Assembly: GCA_020536535.1 (NCBI GenBank) | Contig: JAHLWZ010000955.1 | Coordinates: 1-38,708, forward strand | Length of the DNA: 38,708 nt | Direction of reading: 5' to 3' | DNA from: Pelomyxa schiedti | Taxonomy: Eukaryota > Evosea > Pelobiontida > Pelomyxidae | Shown: in pieces, positions 1 through 9,921 of the stretch | Position numbering within the stretch: position 1 is the stretch's first letter | How the letters are laid out: every line of letters begins with the position of its first letter | Translations under genes and position numbers: made by a program | The notes under the pieces: model-generated | Seen by the model: only the letters and a program-made list of their open reading frames with translations | Database searches by the model: none | What the model was told of the DNA's origin: nothing

Positions 1-116
1 TTTGTTTGTTTGTTTGTTTGTTTGTTTGTTTTTTTTTTTTTTTTTTTGTTTGTTTGTTTGTTTGTTTGTTTGTTTGTTTGTTTGTTTGTTTGTTTGTTTG
101 TTTGTTTGTTTGTTTG
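1..116. repeat. TTTG tetranucleotide microsatellite
   Basis: The stretch is almost pure tandem TTTG, interrupted by one T homopolymer at about 28-47. It ends abruptly at CCCC. An open frame across it would encode only alternating Phe/Val/Cys/Leu and is not a gene. It probably lies in an intron or upstream of the leucine-rich-repeat gene that starts immediately downstream. Confidence 0.95.
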
Positions 117-152
117 CCCCCATCACCTTGTGGTTGTGCGACTCAAAATAAG

Positions 153-2205
153 GGACCTTGAAGAGACTGACATGGTTGGCACTATTCCTACTACGGTGGG
201 CTACTTGCAGAATGCTTCATACATGTAGTTTCGTTGTGCAATTATCCCTCGTTTACCTTCCTATTTCAGATATTTGAACACCAACAAGTTGACTTCAACC
301 ATACCCTCCGAACTTGGGAACTCGTTCAGCCTCACCCACTTGTACCTTCCCCACTCCCTATTAAACATATTCTGGGAGCATGGTGATTAAGCATCAGTGT
401 GGTAGGGGACTGTCTAATAATCTTCTGAGTGGTACAATACCCAGTGTACTAGGCAATCTGATCCACCTCTCAGAATTGTACAACTCCCTTATTTTTTTTT
501 TTACTCCTCTCAAGCAACCAAAAGGAGCCTAAATTCAAATATCTTGTCAGGAACTATCCCCTCCTCCCTGAGTAAACTTACATTTGTACAAACCTTGTAA
601 GCATCTCATCCAATATCTCTCCATTTATTGATTCGTTATCCAAGCGCTTTAGATTCAAACAAGCTACAAGGCACATTGCCTGAAATGCCGGATTCTAATT
701 GGCTCATTTCTTAGTAGTTATTACTTCGTGGTTTTTTTTTTCTGACAAGAAAATTAGTGAGGTTGCAAACAACCAACTAACAGGTCCTTTGCCCAATTTT
801 TTATCCAGCCTGACATACCTGGTGTCTGTGTGTGTATTCTGTTTAATTATTCAGGGACTAAGTTCTTTTAAGCGCTGTGCAGTATAACAATTTAACTGGG
901 ACCTTCCCACAAGAGTTGTGCCAATCCTTGAGGCTTCAGGCTTTGTACTTCCCCTACACAAGCTTTTTTTATTTGCTTATTTTTTCCTTAAAAAAGAGTC
1001 CTATCCAGTAATTCATTTTATGGCTCAATACCCGAATGCATTGGCGCAATGGCCAATCTGAGAACTTTGTTTGTGACCCTACTACCTTGATAAATCTAAC
1101 CTGTTAACAGGACCCTCAGCACAAATTATTTTGATGGTTCACTTCCTAGCACTAGCTGGCTCTACCACACTTCGATACTTGTCTGCTTTGCCTTCTTTTT
1201 TCTCCAAACCCTTATTGCCCTTAATTTCAAGGTATCTTGATCACAACAACTTAGTCGGTAGTATTCCAGATTCATTTGGAAATTTTCCAGCTGTTGAGCA
1301 AATGTATTCACTCTGTAAATCGCTCTTCTAAATAGGAACTTTACTTATCACATAGAAATCTGAGTAACAACCAACTCAGTGGCACAATACCATCCCAGTT
1401 AGCGGCGTTACCTCATATCTACGTCCTGTAAACGTCTTCCGATTTGCAATTTATTGACCCTGACGTTAAGAGATTTATCAGAAAATGATTTGTCTGGGTC
1501 TCTTCCAACCGAATTGATGGCCCTGTCATTACTTTCCGAGCTGTGTGTTGCTTTTGGTAGCCTATGAGTCAACTTATGAAATCCCACAGCTATCTTAATG
1601 GAAACCAACTTTCTGGGGAGCTCCCCGTTGATTTGCCTTACCGGGCGGTGTATTTGTATTCCTCTCATCCCGCCATTTCCACTAATAAACTTGCATAGAG
1701 ATCTCTCAGAGAACCTGTTTACTGGCTCTCTCCCAGCATCTTTATCAACTTGCAGTACCCTACTTGAACTGTAATGTCGGTTAGAATTCCGAGTTACCTC
1801 ATTTTCAACGCAGGGATCTGCATGGCAATGAGTTTACCGGCACTATTCCCTCTATCACTACACTTTATCTCGCAACATTGTACGTCTCCAATAATAACCC
1901 TTCTATCGAAACTGATCAGTGGAAAGAGACCTCAGTGATAACTACTTTGTGGGCCCACACCCTAACATAACTACTTTCAGTTCCTACTTCGACTGGTGTG
2001 TGTCTCAGTCGGGTATTCAAAATCAAGATTCTCACGTTTCTTTGCAGCAACCTTGCTAATAATTGCATTGACTGTGATGAAAACAACACCTGCAACTGCT
2101 GTGCTCAACGGAGTGACTGCACCTCATCCTCTCTTGCCCTTCCCCTCCTTCCCTCTCTTTGGCTCACTTTCGTTTTTACATTCCTCATTTCCAGAATGTG
2201 AGTGA
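153..2205 (+). CDS. Leucine-rich repeat protein, one repeat per exon (5' partial)
   Basis: About 15 plant-type leucine-rich repeats of the form LxxNxLxGxIPxxLxxLxxL are visible, such as DLSENDLSGSLPTELMALS near 1470-1530 and YLDHNNLVGSIPDSFGNF near 1232-1290. Each repeat of about 24 residues sits in its own exon of roughly 70 nt, separated by introns of about 40-100 nt. Nearly all introns split the codon before the conserved Leu/Asp in phase 2, so repeats are exchangeable units. After the last repeat come a short cap and a Cys-rich tail (CIDCDENNTCNCCAQR), then a predicted stop at 2203-2205. No start codon or signal peptide is visible, so the 5' end lies in or before the TTTG repeat. Such repeats usually bind proteins; no kinase or membrane segment is seen. 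Splice sites in the last 250 bases are uncertain. Confidence 0.75.
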
Positions 2206-2318
2206 CACTAAACCCCACAACCTCCTTGTAACACAATACAATCCATCCCCAAGACGGGAGGAACACCCTATTCATCACCATTCTTTATTCTTCTTTTCAC
2301 AATTGTTACAAAAGGGTG

Positions 2319-3122
2319 TCACACAAGAAGCTCCTTAGATATCACAGTGGGAGGGGGTTTGAGGCCAGCAGTCCATGAGGACAGAGCCCCTAAAGCGGCG
2401 CTAGCCCACGACTCCACAGAATCGTCGTGGGTGTTGACAACTGGTGGAACAACGTCGGGTATTTGTGGGTATGCAGAGGGTGTTGTCGACGAGGTGGAAT
2501 TCCATTTGGATACTTCTTGGGAGGTGCTCTGAATTTCACGCTCTAGGTTGTGCTGGGCCTTGTTGAGGGCTCTCTCGATGGCTCGTTGTTGATGTTGCAG
2601 GTCCTTTTCCATCTGCCTCTGGTAGTTCTCAAATTCTTTTTGCCGGGACGCGAATTCCGCGTTCCACGATTCCAGTGGCGCGGTATCGACGGTTTCCCAA
2701 TTGCTTGTATCTTCTACCTGCATTTTGTGTGCTCTGGGCGGTAGTCTTGGGGCTTGTTTATTTGGGTGGCTTGTGAGATATAGAGAAGATTTGGTTAGGA
2801 ATGTACCTTCTGGCGTTATAAACAGGCGTTTTTGTTGGTATGCTATTTCGGCTGCTTCTTCGGCACTTTTTGCTTCCTTGAATGCTTTTGCTCTGGTGGC
2901 GTGTTTAGAGGAACCAACATGCTTCTGCCAAAGGGTTTCAGGAATTTCAGTATGGCAAGGTTCACACATCAACTGTGAGATAGAATTGGAATGCAACAAA
3001 AAAAGAATTGTAATAGATACTTTCTTCTCGCGCTTGGCAGTAACTCGCTTGTCAAGTGCTTGTGGGCGTTGTGGTAAAAGACGTCGTGAAGTGGAAACAA
3101 CTCCATTTGTGCCAAAAAGCAT
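2319..3122 (-). other. Module 6 of the fusion: U1-type zinc finger and coiled-coil tail
   Basis: After the last membrane segment the frame continues without a break into a basic stretch. A 48-nt in-frame intron follows, then [17 protein letters not shown] with a second His eight residues on: a C-x2-C-x12-H-x5-H pattern like U1/WBP4-type matrin fingers. A Glu/Gln/Lys-rich segment at about 2530-2660 has heptad character ([19 protein letters not shown]). A Ser/Thr/Pro-rich end finishes at the stop 2319-2321. It could be a separate small gene starting at ATG 3122, but nothing in the frame requires that. Confidence 0.55.
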
Positions 3123-6100
3123 CTCTCTCTCCCTGGATGGAGTGTTTACTACTAAAAATGGAATGATGTTATCAAACCAGTTTGCTCTTCTATCGCGAAG
3201 TACTAAGCGAACATGCATCAAAATCCAGCCAATAAGAAAGAAAACTGGTGAAACACACAAATGAATTGCAATGAGGATGTTATTTGTCGGGTCATCAATA
3301 ACAGTTACGGCAATGGCAAAGGCATTGGTCCAGAAGACTACACAGAATAATCCCACCCTTATCTGATTTATTCTGCAAGTGGGTTAGAAAAAGCAAAAGA
3401 ATATTGGGATAAACGTTTTATTCCAGTAAGGAGGGTAAACGAGTAAACTAATTGCACTAAATCCCGACATGACAGTTAGGCATGCAGCGAGAGGAATCAA
3501 AAGCTTAGTTTGTCCCTCAAGCATAACAGTTATGGCGGTACTGAGAAAGCTAATGACAAGTAGGGGTCTGTTAAATTTTTGACTCTGACGTGAAAAAACC
3601 TAGTCAAGAATAAGGCGGATTACGTTAAGCTGTGCAGTGATGTGTACATTTGTGTACGTCACATCCGGCTTATCTTGCGACCAGTCTTTCCATAAATATA
3701 CAGCAACACGGTCCAGACCGCCGTCAACATATGACATACGAAGGGCTGACAAAAAATATGGTAGAATCGTAAGACAGGATAGTGCAAATAATGCACTGTG
3801 AATTGATCCCCAACAATCCATGTCAGGGTAGCCTGTAACTCCATCACTGCCATTATTATCCTCCATGTTATCAGAGTAGCAATGAAATACTTCGATAAGA
3901 CTTCGGCAAGCAGGGATAAAGCAAACTGGAATAAATTAGTGGAGACTTCACATTTTCGGGAGAACTTGTTGACATCAGCCAGCATATCATTTTATAGAAG
4001 GGCCAAACATTGTGAATTTTTGAATCCTCTGGAGCACCCACTATTTTGTAGGAACTCAGTAGAAGAAATACAAAAAGCCATGCAAAGCCTGCCGATAACC
4101 CATATTGAGCATAGTATTGTGTTGTATCAGAGAAGGGTAAGAAGTCCCAATTAAACTGATGAGAGTTGTTAAAGAATGAATTCAAAAAGGAAGGAAACCT
4201 GAAAGGGGCTCAAAATTTTTCTAGCAGGGTGCTTTGTAGGCCACGGAATACCGCAACTGAAAGAGAAAGCAGCCAGTTGCAAGAATTCCACAATCAATAC
4301 AACAAGACCAACGAAAAAGTCAAACCATGGGGATAACTCATGGTAAAGCCTTGTTGTAGTGCCACCATAAACCTGAAAACGGTGAGTTCGAGCTTAAATT
4401 TGTAGAATTACTCTTAGTAGTTTTCCGTCTTTGAGACGCCATCGTCGAACAGTTCTATCTCTACCACCAGAAAAAACGGAAACGTCGTCCACTGTCATTC
4501 TTCAAACACAGTGAACCAATTGAGAAGAAAGGAGGAGAAACCTGTTTATGTGATCAGTGTGGCCATCATACGCCCACAGTTGCTTTCCAGAATCAGCTTC
4601 ATAGCATCTAACAACCTACAAAACAAGTTGTAAATAAGTTTGAGGATGTACAACTACCTTATCCTTTCCAGCACTAGCAATATAATTATCAACAGCAGCA
4701 CAAGCTCGGACAGTGCTGAGGGAGCTCCTATACACTCGCACTAAAGAGCCAGTATCAACAGCATACCTCCCTACAGTTTTATCTCGAGATCCTGTACTCA
4801 TCTTCTGAATAAAGAAAGCCACATGTAAGAAGAGTTTACCAGTGTAGACAGAGGAACCAAAGGTTGTCATCATGTTAATTGCATTATCATGGGGAGGTAA
4901 CGTATATAAAGCTGTGAGTCTCAAACCATCCCAGACTCGTAAGTTTCCTGAGGCATCCCCAGAAACAACGAAGGATTGACCTGCCTTGTACACTGAAACT
5001 ACAGCGTTGATAGGGCTCATATGGCCATACAAGGTGCAAATAGGCTCTGTTTTTCCAAAGTGCCAAACCTACATAGGGGTGACTAAAGATAGGCCTTCCT
5101 ACAAACAAAAGACCATAAGAGCACCGTCAGCTGATCCTGACCATATGGTGTCTGACAATTCGACAGCAGTGAGGCAATTGATATAGTCAGAGGCCCCTTT
5201 GTGGGTTACAGGAGACTGTGAAGAGAGAAGAGGCCATTCATAGACATCTTTTCCTGCCCCACTGATAACGCAAAACTCTGTCAATATTTAGCTTTGAAAG
5301 GTTTTTTGGCCAAAATTCGGTATACCGCAAAGCTTCATACAGTTAACAATGTCCTCGTGAGGAAAGTCTTGAATAAATTGACCAGTTCGTGTATCCCAAA
5401 CTTTGACTGTCTGCATTTTCGTAAATAACTATTTTCTGCTTGTTCTCTTACTTTATCAATACTTGCGGAATACAGTCTTGCTTTCGTTGCAGCAAGTTGG
5501 GTGACCTAAAGTTTGAAATTTGAGCCTAACTTATGGTTAAAAAAAAAATATACCTGATCTTTGTGTCCAGAAAAGAGCCTAGAACAAACCCCGGAATCGA
5601 TATACCACTGCCTAATGACTGTATCCCTTCCCGCGGAATATAGAAATGGCTCACAAACACAAATTGCCCAAATCTTAAATTTGAGTTAAAAAATGTTGTG
5701 CTTTTTCCAAGGAAGAGGTTCACCGTATCTGTATGCTGTACAGGAGTGACGTCAATTTTCATAAGTGGGAAGCAGCAGCAACAACATAATCTCGCAGTCT
5801 TGCGTTTCTACACAAGGATTAGTCTGGTAAGGAAGGAGACAGGTACTTGAGATTCACGAGATGCCCTCAGAGGACTCAATACGTCAGTTGGGATAGAGTT
5901 TGAACTCATGCTTATCTCATAGAACCAGGCATTGTGAAGTTGTGCAAAGGCGGTTGCCTCTTCCTTCGAAACTTCACGTTTGCCCTCTTGGTCGGCATTG
6001 CTTCCAATAAAAATTAAAAGCGGTTGCTGACCTGCAGTATTTAGTTGATCAAATTGTTGGTTGTTCAATCTGTGCCTTTCTTTGGAAGATTTTTATATAA

Positions 6101-8578
6101 GGTAAGCATATAGTCAGGAAGGATAGCGAAAGATCTTCGAGATACAATACTGAAAACAACAAAAATAGCGTCTATGTGTGATAAAAGCTTGGCTGCATTT
6201 TCATCTAACTAAAATTGTGATTAAGTGTGCTGGAAATTGGATGGTGTACAAAATCTTTGCCACCAGGGGTATCTGTGATCCTACCCCCATTGGATGTCAT
6301 GAAAGTTTGAGCTGAGAGAAAGATGAACATCAAGTAAGAGCTTACTATAAAACACGAACCTTGCAAGGTTTTTGTATAATCATTTGTAAATCCCTTTTGC
6401 TGATATAGATTCACAAAGCAGCTTAGGTCTTATGGTCAGAAAAGAGGAGGGTGAGGAAAGGCTAACGTTTTTCCAACTCCACATGGGCCAATAACCAGAA
6501 CATTATCAGATAACTTGATGGATATCAGAGAATAATTTCCTAGGGCCAACCTTTTTGTATTCATCTCCTCGTGGAACCAATCTCACAAAACCGCCTGCGT
6601 AAGAATTTGGATTTTTCTTTTGTATCTAAATCGAAATCAGATAAATTTTAAAACGTCAATAAGCATAGTATACTTTTATCTGGACTTGACCACGTTGTTG
6701 CTTGAGTACCAACTCTGCTACAGCAAGAAACATTTCTTCTACGTTGAGGGCCGTCTTAGCTGAGGTCTTTTTAAAATCACGATTAAAAATGAGGGGAGTA
6801 ATGAAAAGTTAACCTCAAAAAACGGTAGTTTTTGAGACCGGGCAGAATCGGATCCCTCTTGAGTTGCTACCTTTCTTTGAGTAAATCTAAGGTGAAAGGA
6901 GAGGGCAAACTTTGCGGGAGCTCTCCAAGTCACATTTATTTCCAACAATGACACCAGGAACCCAATCTAAATAACGTCATGCTTTGTGAGGCCATAATAT
7001 TTTACCTGAGTCCTTAACTCTCTTGACTTGCTCCAAGAAGTTAGAAAGCTCATCATATGAATTTCTTGATGTCACATCGTAGACAAAGATAAAACCTTGG
7101 CCGGTTCTCATATACTGGTCTCTCATCGCTGACTTTAAGTAACAGTTACGGAAGTATTAATGTTCCGGAATCATACATATTCCTAGTATAAAAAAGATGG
7201 AGAGGGAAGCTTGTGAGATTTGGGGCAAAAAGAGAAGAGTACTTCTTGTCCAGCAGTATCTATTGTGAATAGGTTAAAGTTGAGCAGGGGGAATAAATCA
7301 TACCAAGGATATCTAAGGTTATGGTTTGCCCGTTAAGTGAAATCTGTTTTCTCTTTGAAGTTTAAGAGACCAATTTGACACTGATGGTATTACTTACATA
7401 AGAGTCCTCTTAGGGTGAATTAATTGAAGAGTTTGTTTCTTTATCAATTTTGAGAGAGGGAAGGAAACAAACCGATTGTTGGATCATACCTTTAAGAGTA
7501 AGTGCGACAGGAAATGATTTTGAATAACATACTCATTGATGAAGTGCTTTTGTATAAATTGAATTGTCAGTGCTCTTTTTTTTTTTTTTTTTTTTTTTGA
7601 AAAAGGAAATTAGAAAGAGAGAGTGGCAGCAGATGAATACGATTTTCCCACGCCTCCTCCACCAACAATGACAAGTTTAACTTCGGTTTGTGCACCACTC
7701 GTGTAATATGAGTTTACTTGTTGCGATGGCTGATCAGAGTCACAGCAGCAACAACAACAACAGCAACAACAACAGCCATTACTGTCTTTATGTGTAGCTA
7801 CTTTCTTTGGCACTTATTAAACATAATGGAGACAAGAAAGAAAATAACTGGAACATAGCCAGTGTGTAGCATCAACAAGGCTTTTCCAATATCAACTAGG
7901 CACTCACTGACACCCTTTTCTGAGAAAGTGGAAATTTCTCGGAATGGAAGATTTTTACGAGCAGCAAGTAATTGGAAATCAAAAGGACTAATCTGTTTCC
8001 TTTTAAGAGATCACCCTAAAAGTTACACATACCATGCGCTCAGACTCATCCAAGTCCGATTTTGTTCCCACAAGGTAACGCACATATTTGCCTGTAATAT
8101 TGATGTGTTACAAATTGTTGTTGGAAAAACTTCACAACCTCCTTGTATATAATCCACATGCTCAACAATGGAACATATTTCATCCAAGTCATCAGAATTA
8201 TCAAGAGCGGCAACAAAAATTACAGCATCAGCATTGCAGAGGACTTCATCCTGCTTTCGTGTCTTGTTTGCATTATTACCAGGAAGAAGGGAACTAGAGT
8301 GTACTTGGTGAGGACTACAATCACAAAAATCAAAATTCACTGTTCTGCCATCAATTTCAGTAGTAGCAGTCTAATGTAAAAGTTAAGTGAAGTGGTGGAG
8401 GAAAAAAAACCATACGTAGTGACCTGTACCTGGAAAGAGTTTGAGCCACGAATAAAAAGGGAGGAAAAAAAACTCTACCACGGGAGTACAACTGTGGGAG
8501 GTCTTTGTGCATAAAATAATAACAAAGTGTTGATTTGCCACAGCCACTTGGACCAATAACTGCCACAGTGCACTCCAT
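2319..8578 (-). CDS. Giant fusion: GTPase - Ras - GTPase - WD40 propeller - TmcB-like membrane region - Zn finger/coiled coil
   Basis: Splicing about 30 short introns gives one continuous reading frame of roughly 1,500 residues starting at ATG 8578-8576. Order: a GTPase with P-loop GPSGCGKST; an 11-Cys linker; a canonical Ras with [29 protein letters not shown] and ETSAK; a third GTPase with GPCGVGKT and DTPGG; a polybasic Cys-5 stretch; eight WD40 blades; several hydrophobic segments; then a zinc-finger-like and coiled-coil tail. Neither the Ras nor the third GTPase module has its own Met before its P-loop, and every junction is bridged by an in-phase intron, which supports a single gene. 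Within-family knowledge suggests a membrane-anchored signalling scaffold; that role is inference. The alternative is several tandem genes with unusual starts. The gene ends 113 bp from the convergent leucine-rich-repeat gene. Confidence 0.75.
3123..4390 (-). other. Module 5 of the fusion: TmcB/TmcC-like multi-pass membrane region
   Basis: Hydrophobic segments follow one another: [103 protein letters not shown] and [20 protein letters not shown]. The CW..H signature and PPYWNKTINQIR resemble the membrane domain of ciliate/chytrid TmcB-TmcC and PAS-linked proteins. That family assignment is from memory of pattern only. One frame change around 4000-4080 needs an intron whose donor I could not fix; one option is 26 nt long. 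Membrane character is clear, family is moderate. Confidence 0.6.
4391..5796 (-). other. Module 4 of the fusion: eight-blade WD40 propeller
   Basis: Recognisable WD blades in order: [95 protein letters not shown] and [13 protein letters not shown]. Introns of 36-75 nt lie between and within blades. The final blade runs KDGKLLR and then, across a 39-nt intron in phase 0, into [16 protein letters not shown] and the first membrane segment. This is why the propeller and membrane region are placed in one protein. If that intron were retained, the propeller would stop five codons later. Confidence 0.85.
5797..6559 (-). other. Module 3 of the fusion: divergent small GTPase domain
   Basis: Joined in frame to the Ras module through a 42-nt intron (EYKK to LSDNVLVIG). 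P-loop GPCGVGKT, a possible switch I in TNDYTKTLQ, and switch [10 protein letters not shown] are visible. A hydrophobic strand [16 protein letters not shown] follows, then [16 protein letters not shown], where SNAD replaces NKxD. One intron appears to use a GC donor. The module is followed by a basic stretch and five Cys, like the hypervariable tail of a Ras/Rab protein but internal. Confidence 0.7.
6560..7804 (-). other. Module 2 of the fusion: canonical Ras GTPase domain
   Basis: All five G motifs of the Ras subfamily are present after splicing: [14 protein letters not shown], effector loop YDPTIEDSYRKQ, DTAGQEEYSAMRDQY, NKCDLE and ETSAK. The module ends in [15 protein letters not shown] and a basic linker, without a terminal CaaX box. 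An 11-Cys run precedes it. Introns are 39-110 nt. One exon is only 6 nt (7177-7182), and one intron places 23 consecutive A directly before its AG acceptor. No initiator Met precedes the P-loop, so it must be translated as part of the larger protein. Confidence 0.85.
7849..8578 (-). other. Module 1 of the fusion: divergent small GTPase domain
   Basis: The module is about 180 residues. The P-loop GPSGCGKST is intact near the start. A predicted 14-nt exon (GTACAGGTCACTAC, near 8430) restores the frame into [15 protein letters not shown]. The usual DxxG (DTAGQ) position reads DFCDCSPH, so the switch II glycine is missing. The base-specificity motif is TKSD (in [14 protein letters not shown]) and the SAK position reads EIST. 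It may bind nucleotide, but hydrolysis in the normal way is doubtful. Confidence 0.75.
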
Positions 8579-8787
8579 TTATGATTTATCACTACAACAG
8601 ACGAACCGTCGTAATCCGCAACAATTTTTTTTTTTTGTTTTTGCTGTTATTTTGCTGCAGGTGCGGTTTTTAATGTCGTTGTTCAAAGAATCGTTCTTCA
8701 AACTGATTGGTGCCGGTTTTCAAGTTTCTAAGAAACAGTCAATGAACGCCATCGGATTGGCGAACTTGGCAATGGGTGACCATCAAA
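8579..8787. other. Intergenic: upstream region of the fusion gene
   Basis: This 209-bp gap lies between the stop of the F-box gene and the start of the giant fusion, both on the minus strand. It contains a T-run near 8624-8636. No convincing open frame or TATA element was recognised. It must hold the promoter of the fusion gene and the 3' end of its upstream neighbour. Confidence 0.5.
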
Positions 8788-9921
8788 TTACAGAAGAAAT
8801 CCCAAAGTGAGAAGTGAGAGTGGCGCCGGGGTTGTGGTCTGAATTGCACAGTACGAACAGATCTGTGGACCAGTTGGGGACATGCACGAAACACAAGAAG
8901 CACTGCCACATTCTGGGCATGTGTGGACAGGCCGTGGTGGCTTGGGTGCTGTTGGGGTTGGTGATGAAACTGGTGAGGGCCTTTCCAGGGGTGGAAGAGG
9001 CTGTTCATCCTTACGAAGCCACTTTTTGCAGTAGGAACACGCCTGGCCCTTGAGGGATGCAGCACGCCATTGGTCATATTTGAGCTGCCGCAGAGCTGCG
9101 TACCAGGTAGATTCGGCATCTTCGGGAAGAGCTACTAGAACAGTCAGGAGTTGCTGTGGAAGTGTGATTCCGAGACTGTTGGGTTTGATGTGTTTGTTGA
9201 GGCTGAAGACAGAGAGGCGTGGGTCCGAAGGGAGTGCGAAGAGTCCCACAATGCTGGGTGTGGGTGGTAGCGGAGGGGTGGATTTGAAGGAGAAGAAGGA
9301 GGTGAGTGTGGGTGGATCGGCTGATTTTGGTTGAACAAAGACAATGGTATCCGGGAATAAGTACGCATTCACGGCTGGTGAGGGGGAGGAGGATGGAGGC
9401 CAAATTGGCTTCTCTCTGTGATTCTGTATTAAGTAGGTGGCCCCAGTGGATCGAGCTAATATTTGTGCCCCAATCCTTATCGCCATTGCATTACGTGATG
9501 CCAGTGATAACTTGACCCTCATTTTGGCACACCTATAAAACCAGTAATTGGAAACCCAATGTCATAGGCACATCGAACAACCACCAATACTATGTAACAT
9601 AACACCCACTATTGAAAATCGACACACACGCACCCACATGAAAAGTTCCGCAACCACAGCCGTGGTGAGGGTGGACTCGATGCCGGCCGCAAGCGCCTGG
9701 TTGCACCCGCGGGCGCCTACGCCGAGTGCACGACGCAGCTGAATCCTCATCGCGTCGCCTGCTACGTTGATGCAGCACTGCCGTAAACGCCGGCACACCA
9801 TCGGAACTGTGATCATGAAGTCCAGGGGTGCGATGTATCCCATAATGATCCCAACAATATGGTCAGGCAGAACCCCAAACCAATCAACCGCCGTTTCCGT
9901 TGTGGCAGGGGAAGACGCCAT
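8788..9921 (-). CDS. F-box protein with C-terminal Cys-pair zinc finger
   Basis: Two exons joined by a 93-nt intron (9533-9625, phase 2) give about 345 residues. Near the N terminus GVLPDHIVGIIMGYIAPLD followed by PMVCRRLRQCC matches an F-box, the Skp1-binding motif of SCF ubiquitin ligases. The middle is Pro/Ser-rich. The C terminus has CSYCKKW, then CPECGSASCVSC and CSYC: four Cys pairs spaced like a FYVE/RING-type zinc finger but without diagnostic basic or His residues. ATG 9921 is preferred because the F-box lies just after it; an in-frame ATG at 10014 would add 31 residues. It could be a substrate receptor for ubiquitination, but the target is unknown. Confidence 0.65.

Noticed and set aside
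1-116. Telomere-like repeat at the window edge
   Set aside because: The unit is TTTG with a T homopolymer, not a TTAGGG-type telomere unit, and unique coding sequence follows at once.
10-228. Open frame of alternating Phe/Val/Cys/Leu
   Set aside because: It is the TTTG microsatellite in translation. Only the last 25 residues match the first leucine-rich repeat, reached by a splice acceptor.
8739-9403. Several long plus- and minus-strand frames over the Cys-rich region
   Set aside because: They are shadows of the F-box/zinc-finger gene, favoured by its Pro/Ser-rich, GC-rich sequence.
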